The translations under genes were made by a program, and so were the position numbers. From the NCBI GenBank assembly GCA_043763605.1, contig JAYULM010000205.1:1-14010 (forward strand): a DNA stretch of 14,010 nt, written 5' to 3'. This document shows positions 1 through 5,733 of the stretch, in pieces (positions within the stretch are counted from its first letter, which is position 1; each line of letters starts with the position of its first letter). The stretch comes from JACMIU01 sp043763605 (GTDB lineage: Bacteria > Armatimonadota > Armatimonadia > Armatimonadales > Armatimonadaceae). The notes below the pieces were generated by a model, which made no database searches, had not been told where the DNA came from, and worked only from the letters and a program-made list of their open reading frames with translations.

Positions 1-37
1 AGGGGCGTTCCGTTCACCACATATCCCCTCTGGCTCA

Positions 38-89
38 AGGAAACTTCGTTTCCTCTGCTCCCCCTCTCTCATTCCGATGAGGGAGGGGG
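38..89 (-). terminator. Two adjacent hairpins downstream of the SIS isomerase gene
   Basis: Positions 60-72 pair with 77-89 (13 bp, one G-T wobble, 4-base loop TCCG). A smaller hairpin follows at 38-44/48-54 (7 bp, 3-base loop). Read on the minus strand they lie 59 bases or more past the stop of the isomerase gene, so they could end its transcript. There is no T tract after either stem, so an intrinsic terminator is uncertain; they could also be a dispersed palindromic repeat. The C/G-rich stem resembles the hairpin at 10241-10268. Confidence 0.35.
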
Positions 90-121
90 TTGGGGGGAGG
101 GAGCGACGAGCGGGGGAGGGG
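81..121 (+). other. G-run cluster with G-quadruplex potential
   Basis: The plus strand has G runs of 3, 5, 6, 3, 5 and 4 at 81-83, 85-89, 92-97, 99-101, 112-116 and 118-121. The first four are separated by loops of only 1, 2 and 1 bases, which fits the standard G-quadruplex pattern. For the minus-strand isomerase gene ending at 148 this is the template strand just beyond the stop codon. The pattern is seen directly; folding in the cell is not shown. Confidence 0.5.
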
Positions 122-147
122 AAGGTTCCACATTTACAAGGCTTATC

Positions 148-786
148 TTACGCGATAATCCCTTTGATCCGGTCGCGGAGCGCGGAAAAGACGACGTGCC
201 CGAAGATCATATGCAGATCCTCGACCTGTTGCATGTTGCGCCGGTCTACCACGATTGCCATCTTCGCGAAGTCGGCTAACTTCCCGCCGCCGTAGCCGCA
301 GAAGCCGATGGAGAACGCCCCGACCTCGTTGGCGACCTCGACCGCCTTCAGAACGTTCGGCGAGTTGCCCGACCCGGAAAGCGCGATCAATACGTCGCCC
401 TCCCGGAGCCAGGTCCGCGCCTGCCCGGCGAAGATGTTCGTGAAGTCGGTGTCGTTTGCCCACGCGGTGATCAGCGCGGGCGAGTCGGTCAGCGCGACGA
501 CTTCGAACACTTTGCCCGAATCGAGGAAGATATTCTTCGCCAGGTCGCAAACGAGATGCGATGCGGTGGAACCGGAGCCGCCGTTGCCGCAAAGCACAAG
601 CCGCCTGCCGGTCCGGAACGTTTCGAGGAGGACGGAAACGACCCGCTCGATTTGCGCGACATCGGTCGCGTCCAGGAGCGACTTAAGCGTCGCGAAATAA
701 TCGGAAACATAGCCCGCGACCCCGGCATCCGTCGCCGGTAAATCCTCGACCCGCCCCGGCGACGCCGCGGTTGACGCTGTACTCAT
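148..786 (-). CDS. SIS-domain phosphosugar isomerase, GmhA-like (sedoheptulose-7-phosphate isomerase family)
   Basis: A 212-residue cytoplasmic SIS-fold protein of the GmhA/DiaA group. GmhA enzymes convert sedoheptulose 7-phosphate to D-glycero-D-manno-heptose 7-phosphate, an early step of heptose supply for surface polysaccharide. Visible motifs are the phosphosugar-binding loop CGNGGSGSTASH (66-77), the second SIS loop ALSGSGNSPNV (135-145) and the C-terminal segment QVEDLHMIFGH (187-197). Length is close to E. coli GmhA (192) with an extra N-terminal stretch of about 20 residues. By hand alignment, the E. coli catalytic Glu65 position is Asp81 and the Gln172 position is Glu189, while His180 is kept as His197, so the exact substrate is open. 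I chose the ATG at 786, which has a GGGGG run 11 bases upstream; an in-frame TTG at 804 is the alternative. It is transcribed alone; no heptose genes adjoin it. Confidence 0.88.
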   Translation of the reverse strand: MSTASTAASPGRVEDLPATDAGVAGYVSDYFATLKSLLDATDVAQIERVVSVLLETFRTGRRLVLCGNGGSGSTASHLVCDLAKNIFLDSGKVFEVVALTDSPALITAWANDTDFTNIFAGQARTWLREGDVLIALSGSGNSPNVLKAVEVANEVGAFSIGFCGYGGGKLADFAKMAIVVDRRNMQQVEDLHMIFGHVVFSALRDRIKGIIA

Positions 787-825
787 GAAATACACTACCC
801 CCAAACAGTCGTTAAACTGGGTTGC

Positions 826-834
826 ATTTTATCA
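826..834 (-). promoter_or_regulatory. Candidate extended -10 promoter for the SIS isomerase
   Basis: The minus strand reads TGATAAAAT, an extended -10 (TGn plus TAAAAT, close to TATAAT), about 40 bases upstream of the ATG at 786. A weak -35-like TTTCAT sits 17 bases further upstream. The predicted transcript start near 819 would leave a 5' leader of about 33 bases. Motif match only. Confidence 0.4.
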
Positions 835-1148
835 CGCCGCCCCCCTGCATGAAACAACACCGTGATTCCCGACACCGACCGGCGCGGATGAACTCACTCC
901 GAAGCCACTCGAAATAAGGCGGAAAATTGTTTATGCGAAAGGTTTGGCTATGGCGGCACCGGGGGATAACTGGAGTGTGAGCGGTGCGAAAAGTAAATGC
1001 CGCCGATGAGCGAGATCACAAAACAACCGAATAGCGACAACTAAACAGCGAGCAAAATCGAATAACGAAAACTATATAGCGACGGCAAAAACGAAATAAA
1101 GACAATTACATAGCGGGTCACAAAATCAAATTAAACGGCAACTTATCA
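835..1148. other. Intergenic interval without a convincing gene
   Basis: This lies between the divergent isomerase and amidase-family genes. I see no open frame with a ribosome site and no tRNA-like fold. The first part has a weak plus-strand promoter-like pair (TTGTTT at 927-932, TATGGC at 949-954, 16-base spacer). From about 987 it becomes A-rich and T-poor on the plus strand and repetitive (separate entry), then ends in a terminator-like hairpin. A plus-strand non-coding transcript or a long leader of the amidase-family gene is possible but unproven. Confidence 0.5.
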
Positions 1149-1150
1149 GG
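987..1150 (+). repeat. A-rich degenerate tandem repeat, about 4-5 units of 31-41 bases
   Basis: Units begin with CGAA-type cores at 987, 1028, 1059, 1092 and (as CAAA) 1127, giving periods of 41, 31, 33 and 35 bases. The three best units share the order CGAAtA - gACaA/aAAcT - TAnATAGCG/AACAGCG - CAAAA. Copies differ at many positions, so this is an old or loosely constrained array. The plus strand is almost free of T runs and much richer in A than its surroundings. The units lack the constant repeats and fixed spacers of a CRISPR. Confidence 0.6.
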
Positions 1151-1187
1151 GCGGGGTTCCTTCATTGGAATCCCGCCCTTTATGTTT
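1149..1187 (+). terminator. Intrinsic terminator-like hairpin, plus strand
   Basis: GGGCGGGGTTCC (1149-1160) pairs with GGAATCCCGCCC (1167-1178): 12 bp with one G-T, a 6-base loop, then the T-rich tail TTTATGTTT (1179-1187). The tail exists only on the plus strand. No annotated plus-strand gene lies upstream, and the amidase-family start is 60 bases downstream, so it either ends an unannotated transcript or works as an attenuator in a leader. Confidence 0.65.
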
Positions 1188-1221
1188 GCCTTGCCGATTT
1201 CGTATATGCCGCCGGGTGGGA

Positions 1222-1227
1222 TACAAT
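1222..1227 (+). promoter_or_regulatory. Possible -10 box for the amidase-family gene
   Basis: TACAAT (4 to 5 matches to TATAAT) sits 20 bases before the ATG at 1248, after the terminator-like hairpin. No good -35 is visible at the usual distance. If used, the leader is only about 14 bases, with the purine run AAGAAAG (1231-1237) as a weak ribosome site. Confidence 0.3.
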
Positions 1228-1247
1228 CATCAAGAAAGTAATCTCTT

Positions 1248-2174
1248 ATGGCGATTCACCGTATCGAACCCGAACGCCGGACGCTGACCGGCATCTTTTC
1301 GCGGGACGCTTCCCCCGTCCTTTCCGTCGATCCCGGCGACACCGTGGTCTACCGCACGTTAGACGCGGGCTGGCACCTCGGCGGCGATGGCACCCGGTTT
1401 GCGCCGCACGACCTGTTGCGCGACAACGGGCACGCGATGTGCGGTCCCGTGGAGATACGCGGGGCGAAGCCGGGGATGACGCTCGGCGTACATATCGGGC
1501 AGATCCGCACCGGGACATGGGGGTGGACGGTCGCGGGGGCGTGGTCGCACCCGGTCAACGAGCGGATCGGCGTGGCGGACGCGCCCGAGTACAAACTCGA
1601 CTGGATTCTGGACCCCGACGCCCTCACCGGAACCAGTCAATTCGGTCACGTCGTCGCCCTGCGCCCTTTCCTCGGCGTGATGGGCATGCCGACCGATGAA
1701 CCGGGCATCCTGTCCACGTCGCCGCCACGCCGCACCGGGGGCAACCTGGATTGCAAGGAACTGATTTCCGGGAGCGTGCTGTATCTCCCCATCGAAGTAC
1801 CGGGCGGGCTATTCTGCCTCGGCGACGGGCACGCGGCGCAGGGCGATGGCGAGGTGTGCGTGACCGCGCTGGAATGCCCGATGGAGCGCGTCGAGATCAC
1901 GTTCTCACTTCACGACGACATGCCGATCCGGTTCCCCCGCGCCAAAACGCCAACCAGCTGGCTGACGATGGGATTACACGACGATCTGAATGAAGCCACG
2001 TATCTCGCGCTGGAAGAGATGATCGCGCTGATGCAGGAACAGTTCGGCTACGGGAAACAGGAGGCACTCGCCCTCGCGTCGCTGAGCGTGGACCTGCGCG
2101 TGACCCAGATAGTCAACGGCGTACGCGGCGTCCATGCCGTCCTGCCGCACGGCGCGATTCGTTCGGGGGTATAG
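1248..2174 (+). CDS. Acetamidase/formamidase family protein (FmdA/AmdA)
   Basis: A 308-residue soluble protein with no signal peptide and the hallmarks of the acetamidase/formamidase family, whose characterised members hydrolyse short amides (formamide, acetamide) to ammonia and the acid. Family-like segments are GPVEIRGAKPGMTLGVHI (66-83), FLGVMGMPTD (141-150), GGNLDCKEL (164-172), LGDGHAAQGDGEVC (191-204) and the C-terminal SLSVDLRVTQIVNG (278-291). The metal/active-site region GDGHAAQGDGE is intact. Members of about 300 residues are common, shorter than the roughly 400-residue fungal and Methylophilus-type formamidases. The ATG at 1248 is the first in frame. No amide transporter or urea genes adjoin it, so the physiological substrate cannot be set from context. 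The next gene starts about 150 bases downstream, apparently a separate unit. Confidence 0.9.
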   Translation: MAIHRIEPERRTLTGIFSRDASPVLSVDPGDTVVYRTLDAGWHLGGDGTRFAPHDLLRDNGHAMCGPVEIRGAKPGMTLGVHIGQIRTGTWGWTVAGAWSHPVNERIGVADAPEYKLDWILDPDALTGTSQFGHVVALRPFLGVMGMPTDEPGILSTSPPRRTGGNLDCKELISGSVLYLPIEVPGGLFCLGDGHAAQGDGEVCVTALECPMERVEITFSLHDDMPIRFPRAKTPTSWLTMGLHDDLNEATYLALEEMIALMQEQFGYGKQEALALASLSVDLRVTQIVNGVRGVHAVLPHGAIRSGV

Positions 2175-2319
2175 ACGGATTCGAACGCGGGGCTGCCCGT
2201 AGTAACAGGCAGGACCGCTATTGCGCGGCGGGAGATAAGCAAGTAAAATGGGCGATAGCGATGCCACTGCAGGGCACACTCCATCCCTTTTGAACACCGT
2301 TTTCACTGTCTGATCTCGC
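2175..2319. other. Short intergenic spacer before the metal-uptake locus
   Basis: No convincing gene is seen. A weak inverted pair CTGCC/GGCAG (2192-2196/2207-2211) follows the amidase-family stop but is too short to call a terminator. A TTGAAC at 2290-2295 could be a -35 element for the metal-uptake operon, but no matching -10 at the right spacing is clear. Confidence 0.35.
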
Positions 2320-2339
2320 AAATACGTTGCAACGTTATT
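2320..2339. promoter_or_regulatory. Palindromic operator candidate ahead of the metal-uptake locus
   Basis: ACGTTGCAACGT (2324-2335) is a perfect 12-bp palindrome flanked by A/T-rich arms (AA at 2320-2321 matching TT at 2338-2339). The wider layout, an A/T-armed inverted repeat of about 20-23 bases, is like sites of Fur-family metal regulators such as Zur, but it is not a clear match to any consensus I know. Its place directly before metal-transport genes is the main argument. It overlaps the only usable start (TTG 2327) of the small gene that follows. Confidence 0.35.
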
Positions 2340-2692
2340 TCACCCGACTTTTCACCTGTTTTTTTATCCTCTTCACTTTAATCGCCGGGGGACCGCATCG
2401 GCACGCCCTCGCGACATCGAAGGTTACCCACACGGCACCGACGGCGACAAAGCGACATGCCATTGCAACGCGACTTTCCCCGGTAGCACAGTCCTGTTGC
2501 GTACTCTGCGACTGGTCGACAAAATCCCGTGTGCTGAAGACAGTGTCTCACCTGGTCTTCGGGGAAGTCGCAACACCTGAAAGCGTGTTTTTTCCCGAGG
2601 AACTGTTCACCCTGTTTCGTCCTGCAGTCCCGCATCGCAGTCTACGCGCACCCCCTTCGACCCTCACCCCCCTCTTCTTTTTCGTCTCGTAG
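2327..2692 (+). CDS. Small secreted Cys/His-containing hypothetical protein
   Basis: A 121-residue protein I do not recognise with certainty. Residues 1-29 form a signal peptide (basic start, long hydrophobic FTCFFILFTLIAGG core, then HALA). The mature part has scattered His (H24, H26, H35, H44), a cluster CCVLC at 57-61 and the C-terminal run SLRAPPSTLTPLFFF. Cys pairs plus a terminal RAPP-like motif recall DUF2946-type small secreted proteins often found beside metal genes; this is a faint resemblance only. It lies 56 bases before the barrel gene, on the same strand, so may be first in the metal operon. Start choice is weak: TTG at 2327 has no ribosome site and lies inside a palindrome; the frame is open back to 2294 with only a CTG (2306) as alternative. 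No internal Met exists. Confidence 0.55.
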   Translation: MQRYFTRLFTCFFILFTLIAGGPHRHALATSKVTHTAPTATKRHAIATRLSPVAQSCCVLCDWSTKSRVLKTVSHLVFGEVATPESVFFPEELFTLFRPAVPHRSLRAPPSTLTPLFFFVS

Positions 2693-2735
2693 CCCTGTGT
2701 AGACTCGGCTACGCTCTGTAGTCGCTCGTTTTCGC

Positions 2736-2741
2736 AAGGAG
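2736..2741 (+). promoter_or_regulatory. Ribosome binding site fixing a TTG start
   Basis: AAGGAG lies 7 bases before TTG at 2749. This strong site, together with the signal peptide that begins right after it, supports the non-ATG start of the barrel gene. Confidence 0.75.
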
Positions 2742-2748
2742 TATACAT

Positions 2749-4029
2749 TTGTTCCATTTTCGAAGCGTCCGGTCGCCCAAGCACGTCCGGACCACCCTTC
2801 TGGCACTCGCCCTTATAGCGGGCGCGTGGCTCGCGCCACGCGTCGTTCGTGCTCAGGACACGCCGCCGCCGCCGCCGCCCCCTCCCGAAGAGAGCGATCC
2901 GTCCGGTACGCCCCCCTTAACTACGCCTATGGCACCACCCGCCCCTGGGACACCGCTACCGCCGTCGCCATCGGGCGGGACGACAGGCGGTGGCGGCGGA
3001 CGCTATCTGCTACTGCCGGATATATCGCTCAACGGTATCTTTCTCGGACACCTTGCGAACGATCATCGCGACTCGCTCCGGGATCGGTTCCGTCTGGACC
3101 AGGCAGAGCTGGCGGTCCAGAGTTACGTCTATCCGCAGGTCAAACTGGATAGTTTCATCGTTTTTGCTGGCGAGGGCGGCGTCAGTGTCGAGGAAGGTTA
3201 CCTCACATTCCAGAACGTCTCGGTCGCACGCCTCCCGATGTCCGCCGTAGTCGGACGGCGGAAAGTGTCGTTCGGGCGGGTCAACCAACTCCATCCGCAC
3301 TCCTGGCTGTACACGGTACAACCGGCGGTGCTTTCCAGCCTCGTCTCGGGAGAGAGTCTCACCGGGGACGGTGCCTACCTATCCTACCTGTTGCCAACCG
3401 GCTCCCTGTTCGCCCAGTTGGATCTCGGGCTTTGGTCTCAGAGCGAGCAAACGGAGGAGATCACGGTTCCGAATGACCCGACGAGCCAGATCATCCTTTC
3501 GCCGGGTGCGGGGTTCGCCGACAAATTCGGAACTGCACGCCTGCTTCTGGCGCGGGAAGCCCTGGGCGGTAGCCTGGAGTTCGGGGCGTCCGTCGCGGGG
3601 GGGCGGGGGGCGCAATACTCGCTCGCGAACGGAGGTCCGACCGAGCGACCCAACATACTGCTTTTGGGACTGGATCTTACTTATCGGCGTGCGGGCACGG
3701 GCGCGTCGCGGCTACTTCTGCGCGGCGAGTATCTGCAGCACCATCAGAAGGATGGCGGATTCCGACGCACGGTAGATGGCTACTATCTCTTCGCGGATCA
3801 GCGAATAGATGCGTTCCGGTCTATTGGTCTGCGCTACGACTCTACCAGGTTCCCGTACGCGGAGGGACATCAGCGCGATATTTCCCTGATCGGAACCCAG
3901 CAATTGACCGAGGCGACGCTATATCGCATCCAACTCATACACGGTGACCGCCCGGATAAACACGGCTTCGACGAAATTCATCTGGAACTGATCTTCGGAG
4001 TCGGCCCACACACACACAATCTGGAATAG
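2749..4029 (+). CDS. Proline-rich outer-membrane beta-barrel (porin-like) of the metal-uptake operon
   Basis: A 426-residue exported protein. Residues 1-35 are a signal peptide (cleavage expected after VRA), followed by a Pro/Gly-rich linker at 37-84 with eight consecutive Pro (39-46) and a GGGGG run. From about 86 the sequence alternates polar and hydrophobic residues with aromatic girdle-like positions, typical of beta strands, and resembles porin-like proteins (FRLDQAELAVQSYVYPQVKLD, 114-134; VGRRKVSFGRVNQLHPHSW, 168-186). His residues are frequent, including HPH (182-184), HH (331-332) and the tail GPHTHNLE (419-426). It lacks a TonB plug, so passive or gated diffusion is more likely than TonB-driven import. 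Its stop is 10 bases before the metal-binding protein gene, whose ribosome site overlaps it. I infer a metal channel feeding the periplasmic binding protein; specificity is unknown. Start is TTG with a strong AAGGAG. Confidence 0.72.
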   Translation: MFHFRSVRSPKHVRTTLLALALIAGAWLAPRVVRAQDTPPPPPPPPEESDPSGTPPLTTPMAPPAPGTPLPPSPSGGTTGGGGGRYLLLPDISLNGIFLGHLANDHRDSLRDRFRLDQAELAVQSYVYPQVKLDSFIVFAGEGGVSVEEGYLTFQNVSVARLPMSAVVGRRKVSFGRVNQLHPHSWLYTVQPAVLSSLVSGESLTGDGAYLSYLLPTGSLFAQLDLGLWSQSEQTEEITVPNDPTSQIILSPGAGFADKFGTARLLLAREALGGSLEFGASVAGGRGAQYSLANGGPTERPNILLLGLDLTYRRAGTGASRLLLRGEYLQHHQKDGGFRRTVDGYYLFADQRIDAFRSIGLRYDSTRFPYAEGHQRDISLIGTQQLTEATLYRIQLIHGDRPDKHGFDEIHLELIFGVGPHTHNLE

Positions 4030-4039
4030 GAGACTTATC

Positions 4040-4972
4040 ATGGAACCTGTAAACATTCTACGCCGCGCGGTGACCGCCGCGACGCGACTCTGGTTGACAC
4101 TCGCTATCGCGGGGAGCGTATCGCTCGCCCACGCCGCCGTGGACGTTGTCACGACGACGCCCGAACTCGCCGCGATCACCCGCGAGGTCGGCGGGAATCT
4201 CGTAAATGTCGCATCGCTCGCCAAACCGAACCAGGATTACCACAAGGTCGAGGCAAAACCGACCGATGTGGTGAAGGTCAAAAACGCCGACGTTTTCGTG
4301 CGCGTCGGCTTGGACCTGGACATGTGGGCAGACGCGGTGATGAACGCCGCACGGAACCCGAAGGTGCAACCCGGTGGGGCAGGCTATGTCGACGCCGGAC
4401 GGCTGATCAAAAAGCGAGAGGTGCCAGGAACCAACATCTCTGGTGCCTCCGGTGACATCCACGTTTTCGGAAACCCACATTACTGGCTTTCTCCAGGGGA
4501 CGCGAAAGTAATCGCCTACGAGATTGACCTCGCCCTGCGCACGGTCGATCCGAAAAACGCCGCGACATATGATGCGAATTACGGTCGATTCAGCGCGGAG
4601 CTTACCAGGCGCATCGCCGGTTGGAAGGCAGACCTGGCTCCGTATGCGGGCAAAGCGGTCGTCGCCTATCATGACGAATGGGTGTATTTCCTGGGTGATT
4701 TCGGCATCAAAGCGTTCGGCTATCTCGAACCCAAACCGGGCATTGCCCCGTCTGGAAGCCATATCAGCAGCCTGATTGCCGCCATGAAGCGTGACGGTGT
4801 GAAAGCGGTCATCATTCCGTCCATCTATCCGACTCGTTTCGGCGATCTGGTCGCGAAGGAAACCGGTGGCACCGTCGCTGTTGTACCCTATTCGGTCGGT
4901 TCACGGGGGACCACTGACTACATCAGCTACATGGACGCCATCGTTCAGGGCTTCAAGAAAGCACTCAAATGA
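4040..4972 (+). CDS. Periplasmic Zn/Mn-binding protein of an ABC importer (ZnuA/TroA family)
   Basis: A 310-residue cluster A-I solute-binding protein. The signal peptide ends near AHA (30-32). Expected metal ligands of the family are all present: His68 (QDYHKVEAKP), His147 (GNPHYWLSP), His211 (VVAYHDEWVYF) and an acidic ligand near Asp293 (GTTDYISYMD). The long His/Asp-rich loop of E. coli ZnuA is absent; the region before His147 is short with one His, as in TroA-like proteins, so Zn versus Mn (or Fe) cannot be decided. It delivers metal to the ATPase/permease encoded next. AGGAG (4028-4032), overlapping the previous stop, supports ATG 4040. Its TGA overlaps the ATPase ATG as ATGA, so translation is probably coupled. 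Confidence 0.92.
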   Translation: MEPVNILRRAVTAATRLWLTLAIAGSVSLAHAAVDVVTTTPELAAITREVGGNLVNVASLAKPNQDYHKVEAKPTDVVKVKNADVFVRVGLDLDMWADAVMNAARNPKVQPGGAGYVDAGRLIKKREVPGTNISGASGDIHVFGNPHYWLSPGDAKVIAYEIDLALRTVDPKNAATYDANYGRFSAELTRRIAGWKADLAPYAGKAVVAYHDEWVYFLGDFGIKAFGYLEPKPGIAPSGSHISSLIAAMKRDGVKAVIIPSIYPTRFGDLVAKETGGTVAVVPYSVGSRGTTDYISYMDAIVQGFKKALK

Positions 4973-5733
4973 CCCCGATAAATCCGTTGCCGGTAGACCG
5001 CGAGCGATTGATGACGTTCACGAACGTTACACTCGGGTACGGCAAGCGGGTCATCCTGCAAAACCTGAACTTCGTACTACGGTCCGGCGATTTCATCGGT
5101 ATCGTCGGACCGAATGGAGCCGGGAAGACCACGCTTCTGCACGCCATCCTGGGGGCACTGCGCCCTCAGAGCGGTACGATCACGGCGCACAAGCCGCTGA
5201 CCTACGGGTACGTTCCGCAGGCGCAGACCATGGACGACCAGTTCCCTCTGACCGCACTCGACATCGTCCTGATGGGACGTTACCGGGGAATCGGTCTTCT
5301 GCGTCGCCCCTCAAAGGAGGACCGGGATCGTGCCCGTCTCGCCCTGGAGCAGGTCGGCGTCGGTCAACTCACGGACCGACTGTTCCGCGAGTTTTCCGGC
5401 GGGCAGAAACAACGGACTTTAATGGCACGCGCCCTGGTTTCCGATCCCAATGTCATGGTACTGGACGAACCGACTAACGACATGGATGTTTCCGCCGAAC
5501 ACGCCACGATGGAACTGGTAGACCAGTTGCAGTCCGAGCGCGGTCTGCTGGTTTTGATGGTCTCGCACATGCTGAACGTAGTCGTCAACCATGTCGAGCA
5601 GGTGGCTATTGTCGGCGGCGGGCAGTTCGAAATGGGCGCGGTAGGCGATGTGGTAACGCCGGAAACGCTACAAAGACTGTATAACCTGCCGCTCGAAGTG
5701 GTCGAGGTGGGAAGAAAGAGGGTCGTGTTATGA
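4969..5733 (+). CDS. ABC transporter ATPase of the Zn/Mn importer (ZnuC/MntB-like)
   Basis: A 254-residue cytoplasmic nucleotide-binding subunit. All motifs are intact: Walker A GPNGAGKTT (47-55), Q-loop YVPQ (Gln84), ABC signature FSGGQKQR (142-149), Walker B VMVLDEP (162-168) and the switch His200 in MVSH. The segment FPLTALDIVLMGRYRGIGL (92-110) is typical of the Mn/Zn/Fe chelate importer ATPases. It should dimerise under the downstream permease and drive uptake from the periplasmic binding protein. It overlaps the genes on both sides by 4 bases (ATGA). The first ATG (4969) adds about 14 residues before the domain start; ATG 5011 is an alternative, but the overlap favours the first. Confidence 0.93.
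   Translation: MTPINPLPVDRERLMTFTNVTLGYGKRVILQNLNFVLRSGDFIGIVGPNGAGKTTLLHAILGALRPQSGTITAHKPLTYGYVPQAQTMDDQFPLTALDIVLMGRYRGIGLLRRPSKEDRDRARLALEQVGVGQLTDRLFREFSGGQKQRTLMARALVSDPNVMVLDEPTNDMDVSAEHATMELVDQLQSERGLLVLMVSHMLNVVVNHVEQVAIVGGGQFEMGAVGDVVTPETLQRLYNLPLEVVEVGRKRVVL

Noticed and set aside
787..804. Extended TTG start for the SIS isomerase
   Set aside because: The ATG at 786 is a better codon and the GGGGG run upstream is placed to serve it; the added residues would overlap that site.
933..980. 15-codon plus-strand frame (MRKVWLWRHRGITGV) in the intergenic gap
   Set aside because: No ribosome site precedes it and nothing supports translation; too short to claim as a leader peptide.
987..1150. 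Possible CRISPR array
   Set aside because: Repeat units are degenerate, spacing drifts from 31 to 41 bases, units abut without unique spacers, and no cas genes are present.
4058..4762. Long minus-strand open frame opposite the metal-binding protein gene
   Set aside because: It is antisense to a gene with complete family motifs; its translation shows no recognisable domain and arises from the GC-rich codon pattern.
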